Origin: Mesorhizobium amorphae | GTDB taxonomy: Bacteria > Pseudomonadota > Alphaproteobacteria > Rhizobiales > Rhizobiaceae | Reading direction: 5' to 3' | Length of the DNA stretch: 64,000 nucleotides | Assembly: GCF_014843845.1 (NCBI RefSeq) | Contig: NZ_JHQS01000024.1 | Span: 62,001 to 126,000, forward strand | Shown here: in pieces, positions 34,823 through 44,217 of the stretch | Layout: every line of letters begins with the position of its first letter | How positions within the stretch are numbered: position 1 is the first letter of the stretch | The notes under the pieces: generated by a model | What the model saw: the letters and a program-made list of their open reading frames with translations, nothing else | What the model was told of the DNA's origin: nothing | The model's database searches: none | Made by a program: the position numbers and the translations under genes

Positions 34823-36154
34823 ATGCCCGGACCGTTCGTCGTCCCCGTTCATGGAGATACCGAGCTGCCAAAGGAGGTGGACTGCGTCGTCATCGGCGGC
34901 GGTATCATCGGTACCTCGACGGCGCTGGAGCTGGCCGAGAGAGGCCTGCGGGTGGCCCTGTGCGAGAAGGGCGGCATCGGACAGGAACAGTCCAGCCGCA
35001 ACTGGGGCTGGGTTCGTATTTCCCGCCGGGATCCACGCGAGGTTCCGCTGATGGCGGAAGCCCTGCGGATATGGGCGAGGCTCTCCGAACGGACGGGACG
35101 AGACACCGGCTACGCCCGGGCCGGAATTGTCTTCACCTGCGCGGACGACAAGGAATACGACCAGCACGAACGCTGGGGTCGCCATCTCGAAGGCTATCAG
35201 TTCGAGTCGCGAATGATCGGCGCCGGCGAATTGCGTGACCTCCTCCCCGGCTCCAATCTCGATGTCAAAGGAGCGCTCTACACACCTGCCGACGGCCGCG
35301 CCGAGCCGCAGAAAGCCGCGCCTGCAATCGCCGAAGCCGCACGCGAACGCGGCGCCGCCATACTGACGGAATGCGCGGTGCGCGGCGTGGAGACGACGAA
35401 CGGCGCCGTCTCGGGCGTCGTGACCGAGCGTGGCTTCATTGCCTGCAAGGCGGTCGTCCTTGCCGGAGGGGCGTGGTCGAACCTGTTTTGCGGAACGCTT
35501 GGTCTCGACCTGCCGCAGTTGAAGGTCATGAACACGGTTCTTCGCACGACCCCGGTCGAGAACGGACCGGACCAGGCCGTGTGGGCTAACAACTTCGCCA
35601 TACGCAAGCGCCAGGACGGTGGCTACACCGTCGCCTCCAGCATGAGCAATCTCGTCGACATCGTGCCGAACTCATTTCGCTATGCGCGCGATTTTCTTCC
35701 GGCCTGGAAGACGGAGTGGCGATCGCTGCAATTCCGCCTGGGCGGCCGTTTCCTTGACGAGGCAAGGATGCCGACTCGCTGGGCGATGGATGAGGCGAGC
35801 CCCTTCGAATACTGCCGCGTGCTCGATCCCAAGCCTTCCAAGAAAAGCTCGGAGCGCGTTCTTGCAAATGCCCGCAAGGCATTTCCGGTTCTGGAAAAGG
35901 CAGAAGTGGCTCAGCGCTGGGCCGGCTACATCGACGTCACGCCCGACGCCGTCCCCGTCATTTCGGCCGTCGACGACGTTCCCGGCTTTCATGTGGCGAC
36001 CGGTTTCTCGGGCCATGGTTTCGGCATCGGGCCCGCGGCAGGCAGGCTGATGGCGGACATCGTCACCGGGCGGCCACCGATCGTCGATCCCAGGGATTTC
36101 CGGTGGTCGCGGTTTTCGGACGGATCGAAGGTCGCACCGGTCACTGGATTATAA
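34823..36154 (+). CDS. FAD-dependent oxidoreductase (DAO/glycine-oxidase type)
   Basis: A 443-residue flavoprotein of the D-amino-acid oxidase family. The FAD dinucleotide motif is VVIGGGIIGTSTALELAERG (about residues 15-35), followed by CEKGGIGQEQSSRNWGW. The C-terminal flavin segment GYIDVTPDAVPVIS and HVATGFSGHGFGIGPAAGRL is characteristic of sarcosine/glycine/opine oxidases. It probably oxidises a secondary or primary amine delivered by the neighbouring peptide/opine-type importer. Confidence 0.9.
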   Translation: MPGPFVVPVHGDTELPKEVDCVVIGGGIIGTSTALELAERGLRVALCEKGGIGQEQSSRNWGWVRISRRDPREVPLMAEALRIWARLSERTGRDTGYARAGIVFTCADDKEYDQHERWGRHLEGYQFESRMIGAGELRDLLPGSNLDVKGALYTPADGRAEPQKAAPAIAEAARERGAAILTECAVRGVETTNGAVSGVVTERGFIACKAVVLAGGAWSNLFCGTLGLDLPQLKVMNTVLRTTPVENGPDQAVWANNFAIRKRQDGGYTVASSMSNLVDIVPNSFRYARDFLPAWKTEWRSLQFRLGGRFLDEARMPTRWAMDEASPFEYCRVLDPKPSKKSSERVLANARKAFPVLEKAEVAQRWAGYIDVTPDAVPVISAVDDVPGFHVATGFSGHGFGIGPAAGRLMADIVTGRPPIVDPRDFRWSRFSDGSKVAPVTGL

Positions 36155-36212
36155 GCGCTCCGACAAGAGAGCGTGACGCAGCGAAAGTGGAACACTAAAA
36201 AAGGAGCCTCCA

Positions 36213-37883
36213 ATGTCAGACAAGAGCAGCAGCACTACCTTTCGACCAACGCGTCGTCAGGCGCTTGGAATGGCAATCGCCGGTGCCGCCGGCCTGACCA
36301 TGCCAAGCCTGACGGGAGCAGGCAGGGCCCTCGCGGCAACGCCGCCGAGCGAGCCCAAGGGACAGGTGATCGTCGGCTTTTCCCAGGAGCCCACCGTCTT
36401 CAACCCGCATTTGCCGCACATCGAGGTCGACGAAGGCATCCACTTCAGTGTCTTCGATCCGCTTTTCGGCGTCGATCCCAAGGGCAATTTCTTCCCCGCG
36501 CTCGCCAAGGAGGTGCCGACCGTCGAAAACGGCGGCATCTCTGCCGACGGGCTCGAGTGGCACGTCAAGCTGCGCGACGACGTGAAATGGCATGACGGAC
36601 AGCCGTTCACCGCCGAGGACGTCAAGTTCACGCTCGAACTGCTGGTCGACCCGAAGTTTCGCAGCTGGCGACGCGCCGGCCACGAACTTGTCCAGGATCT
36701 GACGGTCGTCTCGCCAACCGAGATCAAATGGAAGATGAAGGAGCCTTACGCGCCCTACCCGTCGATCCTGGCCGCGACCTTCATCGTTCCCAAACATGTG
36801 CTCGGTGCGGCGGAGGACAAGAACACCGCGCCGTTCAACAATGCCCCGATCGGCACCGGCCCGTTCAAGTGGGTGGAACGCATGGCCGGCGACCATATCG
36901 AACTGGCCGCCAACACCGACTACTTCGCCGACGGCCCCTACCTGAAAAGCCTGATCTACAAGTACATTCCGGATCTGACCGTGCTCTACACCCAGTTCAA
37001 GACCGGCGACATCGACGTCATCGGACTGCAGTGGATCACGGCCGACCACTATGAGGAAGCCAAGGCATTGAGCGGCACCGCGGTCACCGTCATTCCCGCC
37101 GCCACGATCGAATCGCTCAGCTTCAACATGGAGCGCCCGCAGTTCAAGGAACTCGCCGTTCGTCAGGCGCTGTACCATGCGCTGGACAAGAAGACGATCA
37201 TCGACGCCCTCTACTACGGGCTGCCGGCCCCGACCGAAACCTACATGCCGCAGCAGTCCTTCTACTACAATCCCGATTTGCCGAAGCAGGAATACGATCT
37301 GGACAAGGCAAAGAAACTGTTGGACGACGCCGGCTGGGTTCCTGGCGGGGACGGCATCCGTGTCAAGGACGGTGTTCGCCTCTCGTTCAAGAACTCGACC
37401 ACGGCGGGTAATCATATCCGCGAACAGGCGCAGCAGTTCATTCAGCAATCGTATCGCGACATCGGCGTCGAGGTGGTGATCTCCAACCTGCCGCCGGCGG
37501 TGATGTGGGGCGACTACTGGATGAAGTCGGAATTCGATTCCGTCGTCGTCGGCATCAACTTCCTGACGGGCTCCGATCCCGACACTTCGGACTACCTCAG
37601 CTCGAAGTCGATTCCGGCCAAGGGCGGCTCCGGCCAGAATACCTGGCAGTATGCCAGCCCAGAGGTGGACAAGCTGCTTGATACCGGCGGTGTCGAATTC
37701 GTGCCGGAGCAACGCAAGCAGGCTTACCTGAAAATCCAGGAGACCGTGCGCAACGACCTGCCATTCCTGCCGATGTTCCAATACGCGACGGTCCGCGGAC
37801 ACAAGTCCGGTGTCGAAGGCGTCGTGCCGAACATCAATGTGCGCATCGACTCCTGGGACGTGGCCACCTGGTACTGGGCATAG
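36213..37883 (+). CDS. ABC importer solute-binding protein, family 5, Tat-exported
   Basis: A 556-residue family 5 binding protein (DppA/OppA class). The N-terminus has a twin-arginine signal: TRRQALGMAIAGAAGL with a cleavage-like GRALA at about residue 40. Family segments include LTVLYTQFKTGDIDVI and VRQALYHALDKKTIIDALYYG. The ribosome site AAGGAGCC precedes the ATG. Tat export suggests folding before secretion. Ligand probably a peptide, opine or other amine; not determinable here. Confidence 0.92.
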   Translation: MSDKSSSTTFRPTRRQALGMAIAGAAGLTMPSLTGAGRALAATPPSEPKGQVIVGFSQEPTVFNPHLPHIEVDEGIHFSVFDPLFGVDPKGNFFPALAKEVPTVENGGISADGLEWHVKLRDDVKWHDGQPFTAEDVKFTLELLVDPKFRSWRRAGHELVQDLTVVSPTEIKWKMKEPYAPYPSILAATFIVPKHVLGAAEDKNTAPFNNAPIGTGPFKWVERMAGDHIELAANTDYFADGPYLKSLIYKYIPDLTVLYTQFKTGDIDVIGLQWITADHYEEAKALSGTAVTVIPAATIESLSFNMERPQFKELAVRQALYHALDKKTIIDALYYGLPAPTETYMPQQSFYYNPDLPKQEYDLDKAKKLLDDAGWVPGGDGIRVKDGVRLSFKNSTTAGNHIREQAQQFIQQSYRDIGVEVVISNLPPAVMWGDYWMKSEFDSVVVGINFLTGSDPDTSDYLSSKSIPAKGGSGQNTWQYASPEVDKLLDTGGVEFVPEQRKQAYLKIQETVRNDLPFLPMFQYATVRGHKSGVEGVVPNINVRIDSWDVATWYWA

Positions 37884-37897
37884 AAGCACAAAAGACG

Positions 37898-37921
37898 CCG
37901 GGCCGGCAATGACCGGCTCGG
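37898..37921 (+). promoter_or_regulatory. intercistronic stem-loop between binding protein and permease
   Basis: A 9-bp stem (one G-U pair) CCGGGCCGG/CCGGCTCGG with a 6-base loop, 15 bp after the binding-protein stop in a 102-bp gap. No U-run follows. It probably protects the binding-protein mRNA 3' end and gives unequal expression of the operon genes. Confidence 0.55.
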
Positions 37922-37985
37922 CCTGCGTGGCCGCGCCTCTCTGGCGCGCCTGTAACCGACGGACAGCAAAACGGAGACAACCGGC

Positions 37986-38936
37986 ATGCTTCGCTATCTG
38001 CTGGGACGCTTCTGGCAAAGCCTCGTCCTGCTCCTGCTGGTTTCGGTGATCGGCTTTGCCGTCCTGAATCTGGCTCCGGGCGGACCGCTCTCGCAATTCA
38101 CCCTGACGCCAGGGATGACACAGGCCGATCTCGATCGCATCGCCTCGCAAATGGGACTCGATCGACCTCTTCCCGTCCAGTACATCGACTGGCTGGCACA
38201 TCTGCTACGCGGCGACTGGGGGCGTTCCTACCGGGACGGCAGGCCCGTGCTCGACATCATCTGGGAGCACCTTGTCGCGACATTGCTGCTGATGGGTGTA
38301 TCGACCGCGATCGCCATTCTTGTCGGCACCTGGATCGGAGTACTGGGCGCGCTCAGGCGATATTCGATCTTCGACTATGCCGCGACCGTCGGCGCGATGG
38401 TGGCGCTGTCGATCCCGACATTCTGGTTCGGGTTGATCGCGATCTACATCTTCTCGCTACGGCTCAGATGGCTGCCGGCCGGCAACATGTACACGATCGG
38501 CGATGGCTCGCTCGGCGATTACGCGATCCATCTCATCATGCCGAGCGTCGTTCTTGCGCTGGTCAATATCGCCGTGTGGAGCCGCTACATGCGCACCGCG
38601 ACGATCGACGTCATCAGCCAGGATTTCGTTCGAACGGCCCGGGCCAAGGGGCTGAGTTCCCGACGCGTGTTGCTTCGCCATATCCTCGGCAACGCCCTGC
38701 TGCCGATGATCACCCTGCTGGGGCTGCAACTGCCGACAATACTGGGTGGCGCATTGGTGACGGAAACGGTCTTTACCTGGCCCGGCATGGGGCGGCTGTT
38801 CCTCGATAGTCTCGGCTACAGCGACTACCCCGTCGTGATGGGCCTGCTGATGATGTCCGCAGTCCTCGTCCTGGTCGGCAATCTGGCCGCGGACCTCACC
38901 GTCGCATTCGTCGATCCGCGCATTCGATTGAGCTGA
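37986..38936 (+). CDS. ABC importer permease (DppB type)
   Basis: A 316-residue permease with six hydrophobic segments. The N-terminal RYLLGRFWQSLVLLLLVSVIGF and long periplasmic loop PGMTQADLDRIASQMGLDRPL are typical of DppB/OppB. The EAA motif is VRTARAKGLSSRRVLLRHILGNALLP. It starts after the intercistronic hairpin and is followed by the second permease after 11 bp. Confidence 0.93.
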   Translation: MLRYLLGRFWQSLVLLLLVSVIGFAVLNLAPGGPLSQFTLTPGMTQADLDRIASQMGLDRPLPVQYIDWLAHLLRGDWGRSYRDGRPVLDIIWEHLVATLLLMGVSTAIAILVGTWIGVLGALRRYSIFDYAATVGAMVALSIPTFWFGLIAIYIFSLRLRWLPAGNMYTIGDGSLGDYAIHLIMPSVVLALVNIAVWSRYMRTATIDVISQDFVRTARAKGLSSRRVLLRHILGNALLPMITLLGLQLPTILGGALVTETVFTWPGMGRLFLDSLGYSDYPVVMGLLMMSAVLVLVGNLAADLTVAFVDPRIRLS

Positions 38937-38947
38937 GGAACGAAGAG

Positions 38948-39835
38948 ATGACCCAGTCGGATTTCCTCATCCCCACCCACACCAGGCAACGCTGGTGGCA
39001 TAGCCGCAGCGTGCGCCGATTCGCCCGTCATCGACTGGCGATGTTCGGCCTGGTGATGATCATCGTCCTGGTCCTCGCCTGCGTCTTCGGACCTTGGCTG
39101 CTGCCCTTTGACGATCTCTACATCGACCTGCGTGGCCGATTCTCGCCGCCGTTCACGGGCTATCATTTCTTCGGCACCGATCCGCTTGGACGTGACATCG
39201 CGGCGCGCCTGTTCATGGCCGGCCGCATTTCGCTCCTGGTCGGCTTCGCTGCGATGGTCATCAGCACCGTCTTCGGAACCGTGCTCGGGATTGCTGCCGG
39301 CTTCTTCGGCGGCCGCATCGGCACGGTGCTGATGCGTTTCGTCGACGCGATGCTGTCCTTTCCCAATATCTTCCTGCTGCTGGCGATGGCAGCCTTCATC
39401 AAGCCGAGCCCGATCATGATCACCCTGATCATCGCGGCAACGAGCTGGATGGAAATCGCGCGCATCGTCGAGGCGGAAGTGCGTTCGCTGCGCGAACGTG
39501 ACTTCGTCGTCGCCGCCCGCATGCTCGGGCTCAGCAACAGCCACATCATGTTTCGCGAGCTGCTGCCCAATGCGATCGGCCCGATCATCGTCGCGGCCAC
39601 GCTTACCGTTGCCCGCGCCATCCTTCTGGAGGCCTATGTCAGCTTCCTCGGCTACGGCATCCAGCCGCCGCTGCCTAGCTGGGGGAACATGTTGAACGGC
39701 GCCCAGCAATATCTCGACAGCGCGCCGTGGCTGGCAATCGTTCCCGGCGCCGCGATCACCCTGGCGGTCACCAGTTTCAACTTCATCGGCGACGGGTTGC
39801 GCGATGCGCTCGACGCGCGAAGCGACATGCTGTGA
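38948..39835 (+). CDS. ABC importer permease (DppC type)
   Basis: A 295-residue permease: an N-terminal cytosolic stretch, one helix, the conserved FGTDPLGRDIAARLFMAGRISLLVG block of DppC/OppC, the EAA loop VVAARMLGLSNSHIMFRELLPNAI, and the C-terminal NFIGDGLRDALDAR signature. Pairs with the preceding permease. The second FAD oxidoreductase starts 11 bp after the stop. Confidence 0.93.
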   Translation: MTQSDFLIPTHTRQRWWHSRSVRRFARHRLAMFGLVMIIVLVLACVFGPWLLPFDDLYIDLRGRFSPPFTGYHFFGTDPLGRDIAARLFMAGRISLLVGFAAMVISTVFGTVLGIAAGFFGGRIGTVLMRFVDAMLSFPNIFLLLAMAAFIKPSPIMITLIIAATSWMEIARIVEAEVRSLRERDFVVAARMLGLSNSHIMFRELLPNAIGPIIVAATLTVARAILLEAYVSFLGYGIQPPLPSWGNMLNGAQQYLDSAPWLAIVPGAAITLAVTSFNFIGDGLRDALDARSDML

Positions 39836-39846
39836 GGCCGTCCGGC

Positions 39847-41169
39847 ATGGCAAGGTTTTCGCCATTTGAAGTCTCGCTCTGGTATGCGACCGCAGCGCCG
39901 CCACCAAAGACCGGCCCACTGCGAGGACGCAGGCGCGCGGATGTCTGCATCGTCGGCGGCGGCTACACCGGCCTGACCACCGCACTCGATCTCGCCCGTG
40001 ACGGCATCGACGTGGTTCTGCTCGAAGCGCAGGAGATCGGCTTCGGCGGCTCGGGGCGCAATGCCGGCCACTGCACGCCAACCTTCACTCATTACAGCCT
40101 GCCCGAACTGCGTGCCATGCTGGGCGAGCCATGGGCCGAAAGGCTGATCGCCCGGCAGACCGGGGCCAACAGTCAGGTCTCAGGGATGATCGAGCGCTAC
40201 GCCATCGATTGCGAATGGCAGCAGAACGGCTACGTCATGGGTGCGCTTACGCCCGGCGGCGTCGCCAGGCTCGAAGCAAAGGCGCAGCAGTACAATGCAG
40301 TCGGCGCCAAGACGCGGGTGCTCGACGGGCAGGCGAGCGAGGAGATGACCGGCAGCCCGCGATATCATGGCGGCTGGTTTCATGCCGAGGCTGGTCACCT
40401 CAATCCATTGGGATACGCAAGAGGCTTGGCCCGCGCGGTCATGGAGGAAGGTGGCACAATCCACACGGGCTCGCCGGTCCGCGATGTCCTGCGGCAGGAT
40501 GGTGCCTGGGCAGTGCATGCCGGCGAAGGAGCCGTCGTCGCCGACAAGGTCATCTTTGCGACCGGCGCCTACACCGTCGACGGATGGCCCGGCCTCGACC
40601 AGAGCTACAGGATCCAGAGGGTCTTTGTCGCAGCCACCCAACCGCTGACCGCAAGCGAACGCCAAACCATCCTGCCGCGCAACACGACGATGCATGACGG
40701 CCGCGGCGACATCTTCGTCTACAAATACAACGCCGAGGGACGCATCGTCGCCTCGATGTTTCCGATGGGCCGGCGTGGAAGCGACATGGCGTTCACCCAC
40801 CGGCTCATGTCCGATCGCCTGCGCTGGCTCCATCCGCAGCTCAGCAGCGACCCGAGATGGGAGTACTTCTGGTTCGGCGAACTGGACATGCAGAAGCGCA
40901 CCATCCCGCGTCTCTACCAACTCGCGCCGGGCGTCGTCGCGCTGACGGGCCTGTCCGGCCGCGGCGTGCCGACCGGAAGCATGCTTGGCGGCATACTGGG
41001 CGAATGGGCGAAGGGAGTGCCGGAAAAAGACCTGGCACTGAAGCTCGAGCCGCTGCGACGGGCACCCTTCTTCATGTCCTTCGCACCCACCGCCATGTTG
41101 CGATACTATCGCGTCTCGGACTGGATCCGGGCAAAGGCCAGCGGGTCTCCACTCCCACCCCACGCTTAG
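39847..41169 (+). CDS. FAD-dependent oxidoreductase (PuuB-like amine oxidase family)
   Basis: A 440-residue flavoprotein of the DAO fold. The dinucleotide motif is VCIVGGGYTGLTTALDLARDG, then LLEAQEIGFGGSGRNAGHC, a segment typical of gamma-glutamylputrescine oxidase-like enzymes; the C-terminus has VVALTGLSGRGVPTG. I chose the ATG at 39847, just after the permease stop; an upstream reading from 39727 overlaps that gene. With the enzyme at 34823 it implies two oxidative steps on an imported amine. Last gene of the operon. Confidence 0.9.
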   Translation: MARFSPFEVSLWYATAAPPPKTGPLRGRRRADVCIVGGGYTGLTTALDLARDGIDVVLLEAQEIGFGGSGRNAGHCTPTFTHYSLPELRAMLGEPWAERLIARQTGANSQVSGMIERYAIDCEWQQNGYVMGALTPGGVARLEAKAQQYNAVGAKTRVLDGQASEEMTGSPRYHGGWFHAEAGHLNPLGYARGLARAVMEEGGTIHTGSPVRDVLRQDGAWAVHAGEGAVVADKVIFATGAYTVDGWPGLDQSYRIQRVFVAATQPLTASERQTILPRNTTMHDGRGDIFVYKYNAEGRIVASMFPMGRRGSDMAFTHRLMSDRLRWLHPQLSSDPRWEYFWFGELDMQKRTIPRLYQLAPGVVALTGLSGRGVPTGSMLGGILGEWAKGVPEKDLALKLEPLRRAPFFMSFAPTAMLRYYRVSDWIRAKASGSPLPPHA

Positions 41170-41443
41170 CAAACCGTTTTCTTAGATAACAACGCCCGAT
41201 CGTCAAGGTCGGTCGGCTCGCCATAGATCGTGTCCGGCCCGAGCCGGTAGAGGCCCAAGCCGGTAGAGGCCTTTCTTGAAGCGGGGGGACACGGCAATTG
41301 TGACTGCGACCGCCGGCACATGGGCAACACTCGGACGGCACCAGCGGGACTGGCAGCAGCTAAGCACGACGTTACGCGAACTCTTCGCGCGGCCAATTGG
41401 GTTGTGGGCTTGCTGTATGCAATGCGATTTGCGAGAAGCGGCG
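41170..41443. other. junction region with short duplication and possible gene tail
   Basis: No intact gene. On the - strand the last 28 codons before a stop at 41167 (ending YGEPTDLDDRALLSKKTVC) have coding-like composition, suggesting a remnant tail. A 13-bp sequence GCCGGTAGAGGCC occurs at 41243 and 41259 (16-bp period). The segment marks the change from typical chromosomal composition to the less GC-rich glycan-gene island. Confidence 0.35.
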
Positions 41444-43099
41444 ATGCTCGACCAATTGCAAAATAGCGGCATCGCGGTTCTGAACGACGCGCCGATAGGT
41501 AGGCATGCAACAATCATCATTGTTGGTGTCCCGCGATCCGGCACAACAATGGTGGCCAAAACCTTAGGGGCCCTCGGGGTTTATCTCGGCGCCGATCTTG
41601 ACGAAGCGATCCAAGAAGATTTGCGGCTGGCAAAGGCTATCGAGGATAGCCCCGCCGACATCTCACTGGTTATTGAGGCCTACAACAGCGCTCATGATGT
41701 CTGGGCATTCAAGCGCCCAACCGCTTATCAGACCCTTGACGCGTCTTGGTTCCGCAACCCTCGTTTCATCATACCGTTTCGGGATCCTGTGGCGATCGCA
41801 AAGCGGGAAGAAATCTCCATGGTTTTCGATTTTCGCGATCAGTTGCGGCGAGCCGCCTTGTGGTCAATAGACCTTGCGGATTTTACCCTTCGACAAACGG
41901 CCCCGTTGATGCTCGTCTCCTATGAGAAGGCGCTGCTAAAGCCAGAACGTTTCGTGGATGAACTTGCCCAATTCTCTGGAGCAGATGCTAGCGAGGCGAT
42001 GCGGAGGGCGGCATCAATAGTGGTCAAGCCAAGTCCGGCCGATTACGTCAAGGGCTCCCAGGTGCGGCTTTCGCAAGACGCCATATCTGACGTGGCAGTG
42101 ATCCTCCCCTTTTACAACGGATCGAAGTACATCCGCCGAGCGGTGGAGAGCGTCCAGCGGCAGTCGTTGGCGCCGGCTGAATTCGTGGTGGTCAATGACG
42201 GCTCTAAACCGGAGGAAGCAGAGTTCCTTCATGCGCTTGCCGAGGAGCTGGGTTTTAGGGTCATCGATCAAAAAAATGGGGGGCAAGGCGCGGCCCGCAA
42301 TGCTGGTGTTGCCTCAACTGTGTCACCGTACATTTGCCTGCTTGATCAGGACGATTTCTTTCTTCCCGATCACATTGAAGTTCTTCGAGCTGCAGTCCAG
42401 GATAATGAGCGTTTTGGATGGGCCTATGCTGATCTCATGGAAGCCGATGGTGATGGGAATATTGTACGCAGCGCCGTGATCAAGGCGCACAGTTCGCATC
42501 CCAAGGCCGACATCTTCAATATGCTCTCAGGGGATATGTTTGTCCTGCCTTCCGCATCGATAATCAGCCGATCAGCGTTCAAGGCAGTTCAAGGCTTTGA
42601 CCAGCAATTTATGGGATACGAGGACGACGACCTCTTCCTCAGAATGTTCCGGGCTGGCTTTACCAACACCTTTATCGATCGCGCCGTCACGGTTTGGTGC
42701 ATCAACTCCGAAAGCACATCATATAGCATTCGCATGAGCAGAAGCCGCTGGCGCTTCCTGAAGAAGGTCTATCAGGCGTTCCCGAGCGACCCGGTCCGAA
42801 GCCGGTATGTGTTGCGCGACGTGCTGGTACCTCGCTTCAATCCATCGATAGTTGGCGAGGCATTCCAGGCCGTTGTCAGGCCGAACAGTGTCCGGGGTCG
42901 CACGCTGGCACCGCACGCCGACGAATTGATCTCGATTCTCCAAGATTACAAAGACCTGGTATTGCGGGAGCCGTGGGTCAGTAGCGGCACTAAATGGAAA
43001 ATCTTTGTGAGAACCATACTCATCTCCACAAGATCTCGACTTCTCAATGAGGTCGCCCAATTTTTCGCTGCTGTATTTCGATGGGTCCGAGGACGATGA
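41444..43099 (+). CDS. sulfotransferase-like / family 2 glycosyltransferase fusion
   Basis: About 551 residues with two domains. The N-terminal 220 residues resemble sulfotransferases: P-loop IIIVGVPRSGTTMVAKTLGA for PAPS and FIIPFRDPVAIAKREE for the 3'-phosphate site. The C-terminal part is a GT-A family 2 glycosyltransferase: VAVILPFYNGSKYIRRAVESV, VVNDGS, GGQGAARNAG, LLDQDDFFLP as the DxD region, and GYEDDDLFLR as the catalytic acidic site. The start was set at ATG 41444; 41276 is the upstream alternative but reads as poor coding. It probably makes or modifies a sulfated surface polysaccharide. Codon use is less GC3-biased than neighbours, suggesting transfer. Confidence 0.8.
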   Translation: MLDQLQNSGIAVLNDAPIGRHATIIIVGVPRSGTTMVAKTLGALGVYLGADLDEAIQEDLRLAKAIEDSPADISLVIEAYNSAHDVWAFKRPTAYQTLDASWFRNPRFIIPFRDPVAIAKREEISMVFDFRDQLRRAALWSIDLADFTLRQTAPLMLVSYEKALLKPERFVDELAQFSGADASEAMRRAASIVVKPSPADYVKGSQVRLSQDAISDVAVILPFYNGSKYIRRAVESVQRQSLAPAEFVVVNDGSKPEEAEFLHALAEELGFRVIDQKNGGQGAARNAGVASTVSPYICLLDQDDFFLPDHIEVLRAAVQDNERFGWAYADLMEADGDGNIVRSAVIKAHSSHPKADIFNMLSGDMFVLPSASIISRSAFKAVQGFDQQFMGYEDDDLFLRMFRAGFTNTFIDRAVTVWCINSESTSYSIRMSRSRWRFLKKVYQAFPSDPVRSRYVLRDVLVPRFNPSIVGEAFQAVVRPNSVRGRTLAPHADELISILQDYKDLVLREPWVSSGTKWKIFVRTILISTRSRLLNEVAQFFAAVFRWVRGR

Positions 43100-43359
43100 T
43101 TGGTCAGCTAATAATGTTCACACTCGGCGCCATTTTCGGCGTGGCGTCTTTGTAGCTAGCGACCGCCCCTGCTACCGAGAAGCCGAGCGACGGGAACCGC
43201 TATGAGCGCGTGTTGCACCTCAGGTGGGAAAGTGATAGCGCCTCGGCATGGCCGCTGTGAGTTTTTAGACTGTCATTCCGGCCAAGTTTCATTAGTTGCG
43301 CCATATCAGTTGAGCGGCCAGCATGGCATCCGGAAGCACACGACAAAGGATTGAGGGAC

Positions 43360-44217
43360 TTGGTCGATCTCAACACCCACTTTGCCAATGCTGCGCGTGA
43401 TCGGAATTCCCCGCGAGTCGTCGCGGTCCTTACAACACGGAATGAAGAACGGTTCATCGCCGGATGTCTCGAGAACCTCTTTCGTCAAGGCGTGCAGGTC
43501 TACGTTTGCGACAATCAGTCGACGGACCGTACGCTTGAGATTGCCCAGCGCTACAGCGGGGCCGGATTGATAGGATTCGAAAGCATCCCGCATAGCGGCT
43601 GGTATTGCTGGGAGCACCTTCTTCGTCGCAAGGAGGAACTGTTTCAGTCGCTCGAAGCAGACTGGTTCATGCATGTTGACGCTGACGAGATCCACCTTCC
43701 GCCGACTTCATACTCATCGTTGGTCTCCGCCATTGCGGCAGCCGACGCGCTCGGCAGCAACGCGATCGAGTTTTCCGAGTTCACGTTCATTCCTACCAGG
43801 GAAGCCCCCAATCACGACAATCCCAATTATCAATACACGCTGCGCACCTACTACCCGTTCCGGCCGACCTCCCCACACTGCGTCCGTGCGTACAAGAAAC
43901 AGGACGGCGCCATGGAGATTGCGTGGTCAGGCGGCCATCTCGTACGCTTCGGGGGTCCGGTGAGGCTCTACCCCGAGCGTTTTCGCATGAAGCACTATCT
44001 GTTCCTGAGCGCAGAGCACGCCGCGCGCAAGTATGCTGGCCGCCGGTACCTGAGCGAGGAGGTCATTGGTCGTGGTTGGCACGGATGGCGACCCCGCTTG
44101 CGATCAGAGGATATCCGGCTGCCGGACGCCACCAAGGTGCGCGCCACTGCGACGGACGACGATCTGGACGAGGCCAATCCATGGTCGGCGCACTGGCTTG
44201 AGCGGTACGCCTCGTGA
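43360..44217 (+). CDS. family 2-like glycosyltransferase
   Basis: About 285 residues: VVAVLTTRNEERFIAGCLENLF, VYVCDNQSTDRT (nucleotide-binding strand), and WFMHVDADEIHLPP as the metal-binding DxD region, so a GT-A enzyme that probably adds a sugar to a glycan. No ATG fits; TTG at 43360 (AAAGGA about 10 bases upstream) or TTG at 43351 is the likely start. The next gene begins with GTG overlapping the stop. Confidence 0.8.
   Translation: MVDLNTHFANAARDRNSPRVVAVLTTRNEERFIAGCLENLFRQGVQVYVCDNQSTDRTLEIAQRYSGAGLIGFESIPHSGWYCWEHLLRRKEELFQSLEADWFMHVDADEIHLPPTSYSSLVSAIAAADALGSNAIEFSEFTFIPTREAPNHDNPNYQYTLRTYYPFRPTSPHCVRAYKKQDGAMEIAWSGGHLVRFGGPVRLYPERFRMKHYLFLSAEHAARKYAGRRYLSEEVIGRGWHGWRPRLRSEDIRLPDATKVRATATDDDLDEANPWSAHWLERYAS

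Noticed and set aside
36216..38201. 661-codon - strand frame opposite the binding-protein gene
   Set aside because: Antisense shadow; no motif, and the + strand product has a Tat signal and family 5 landmarks.
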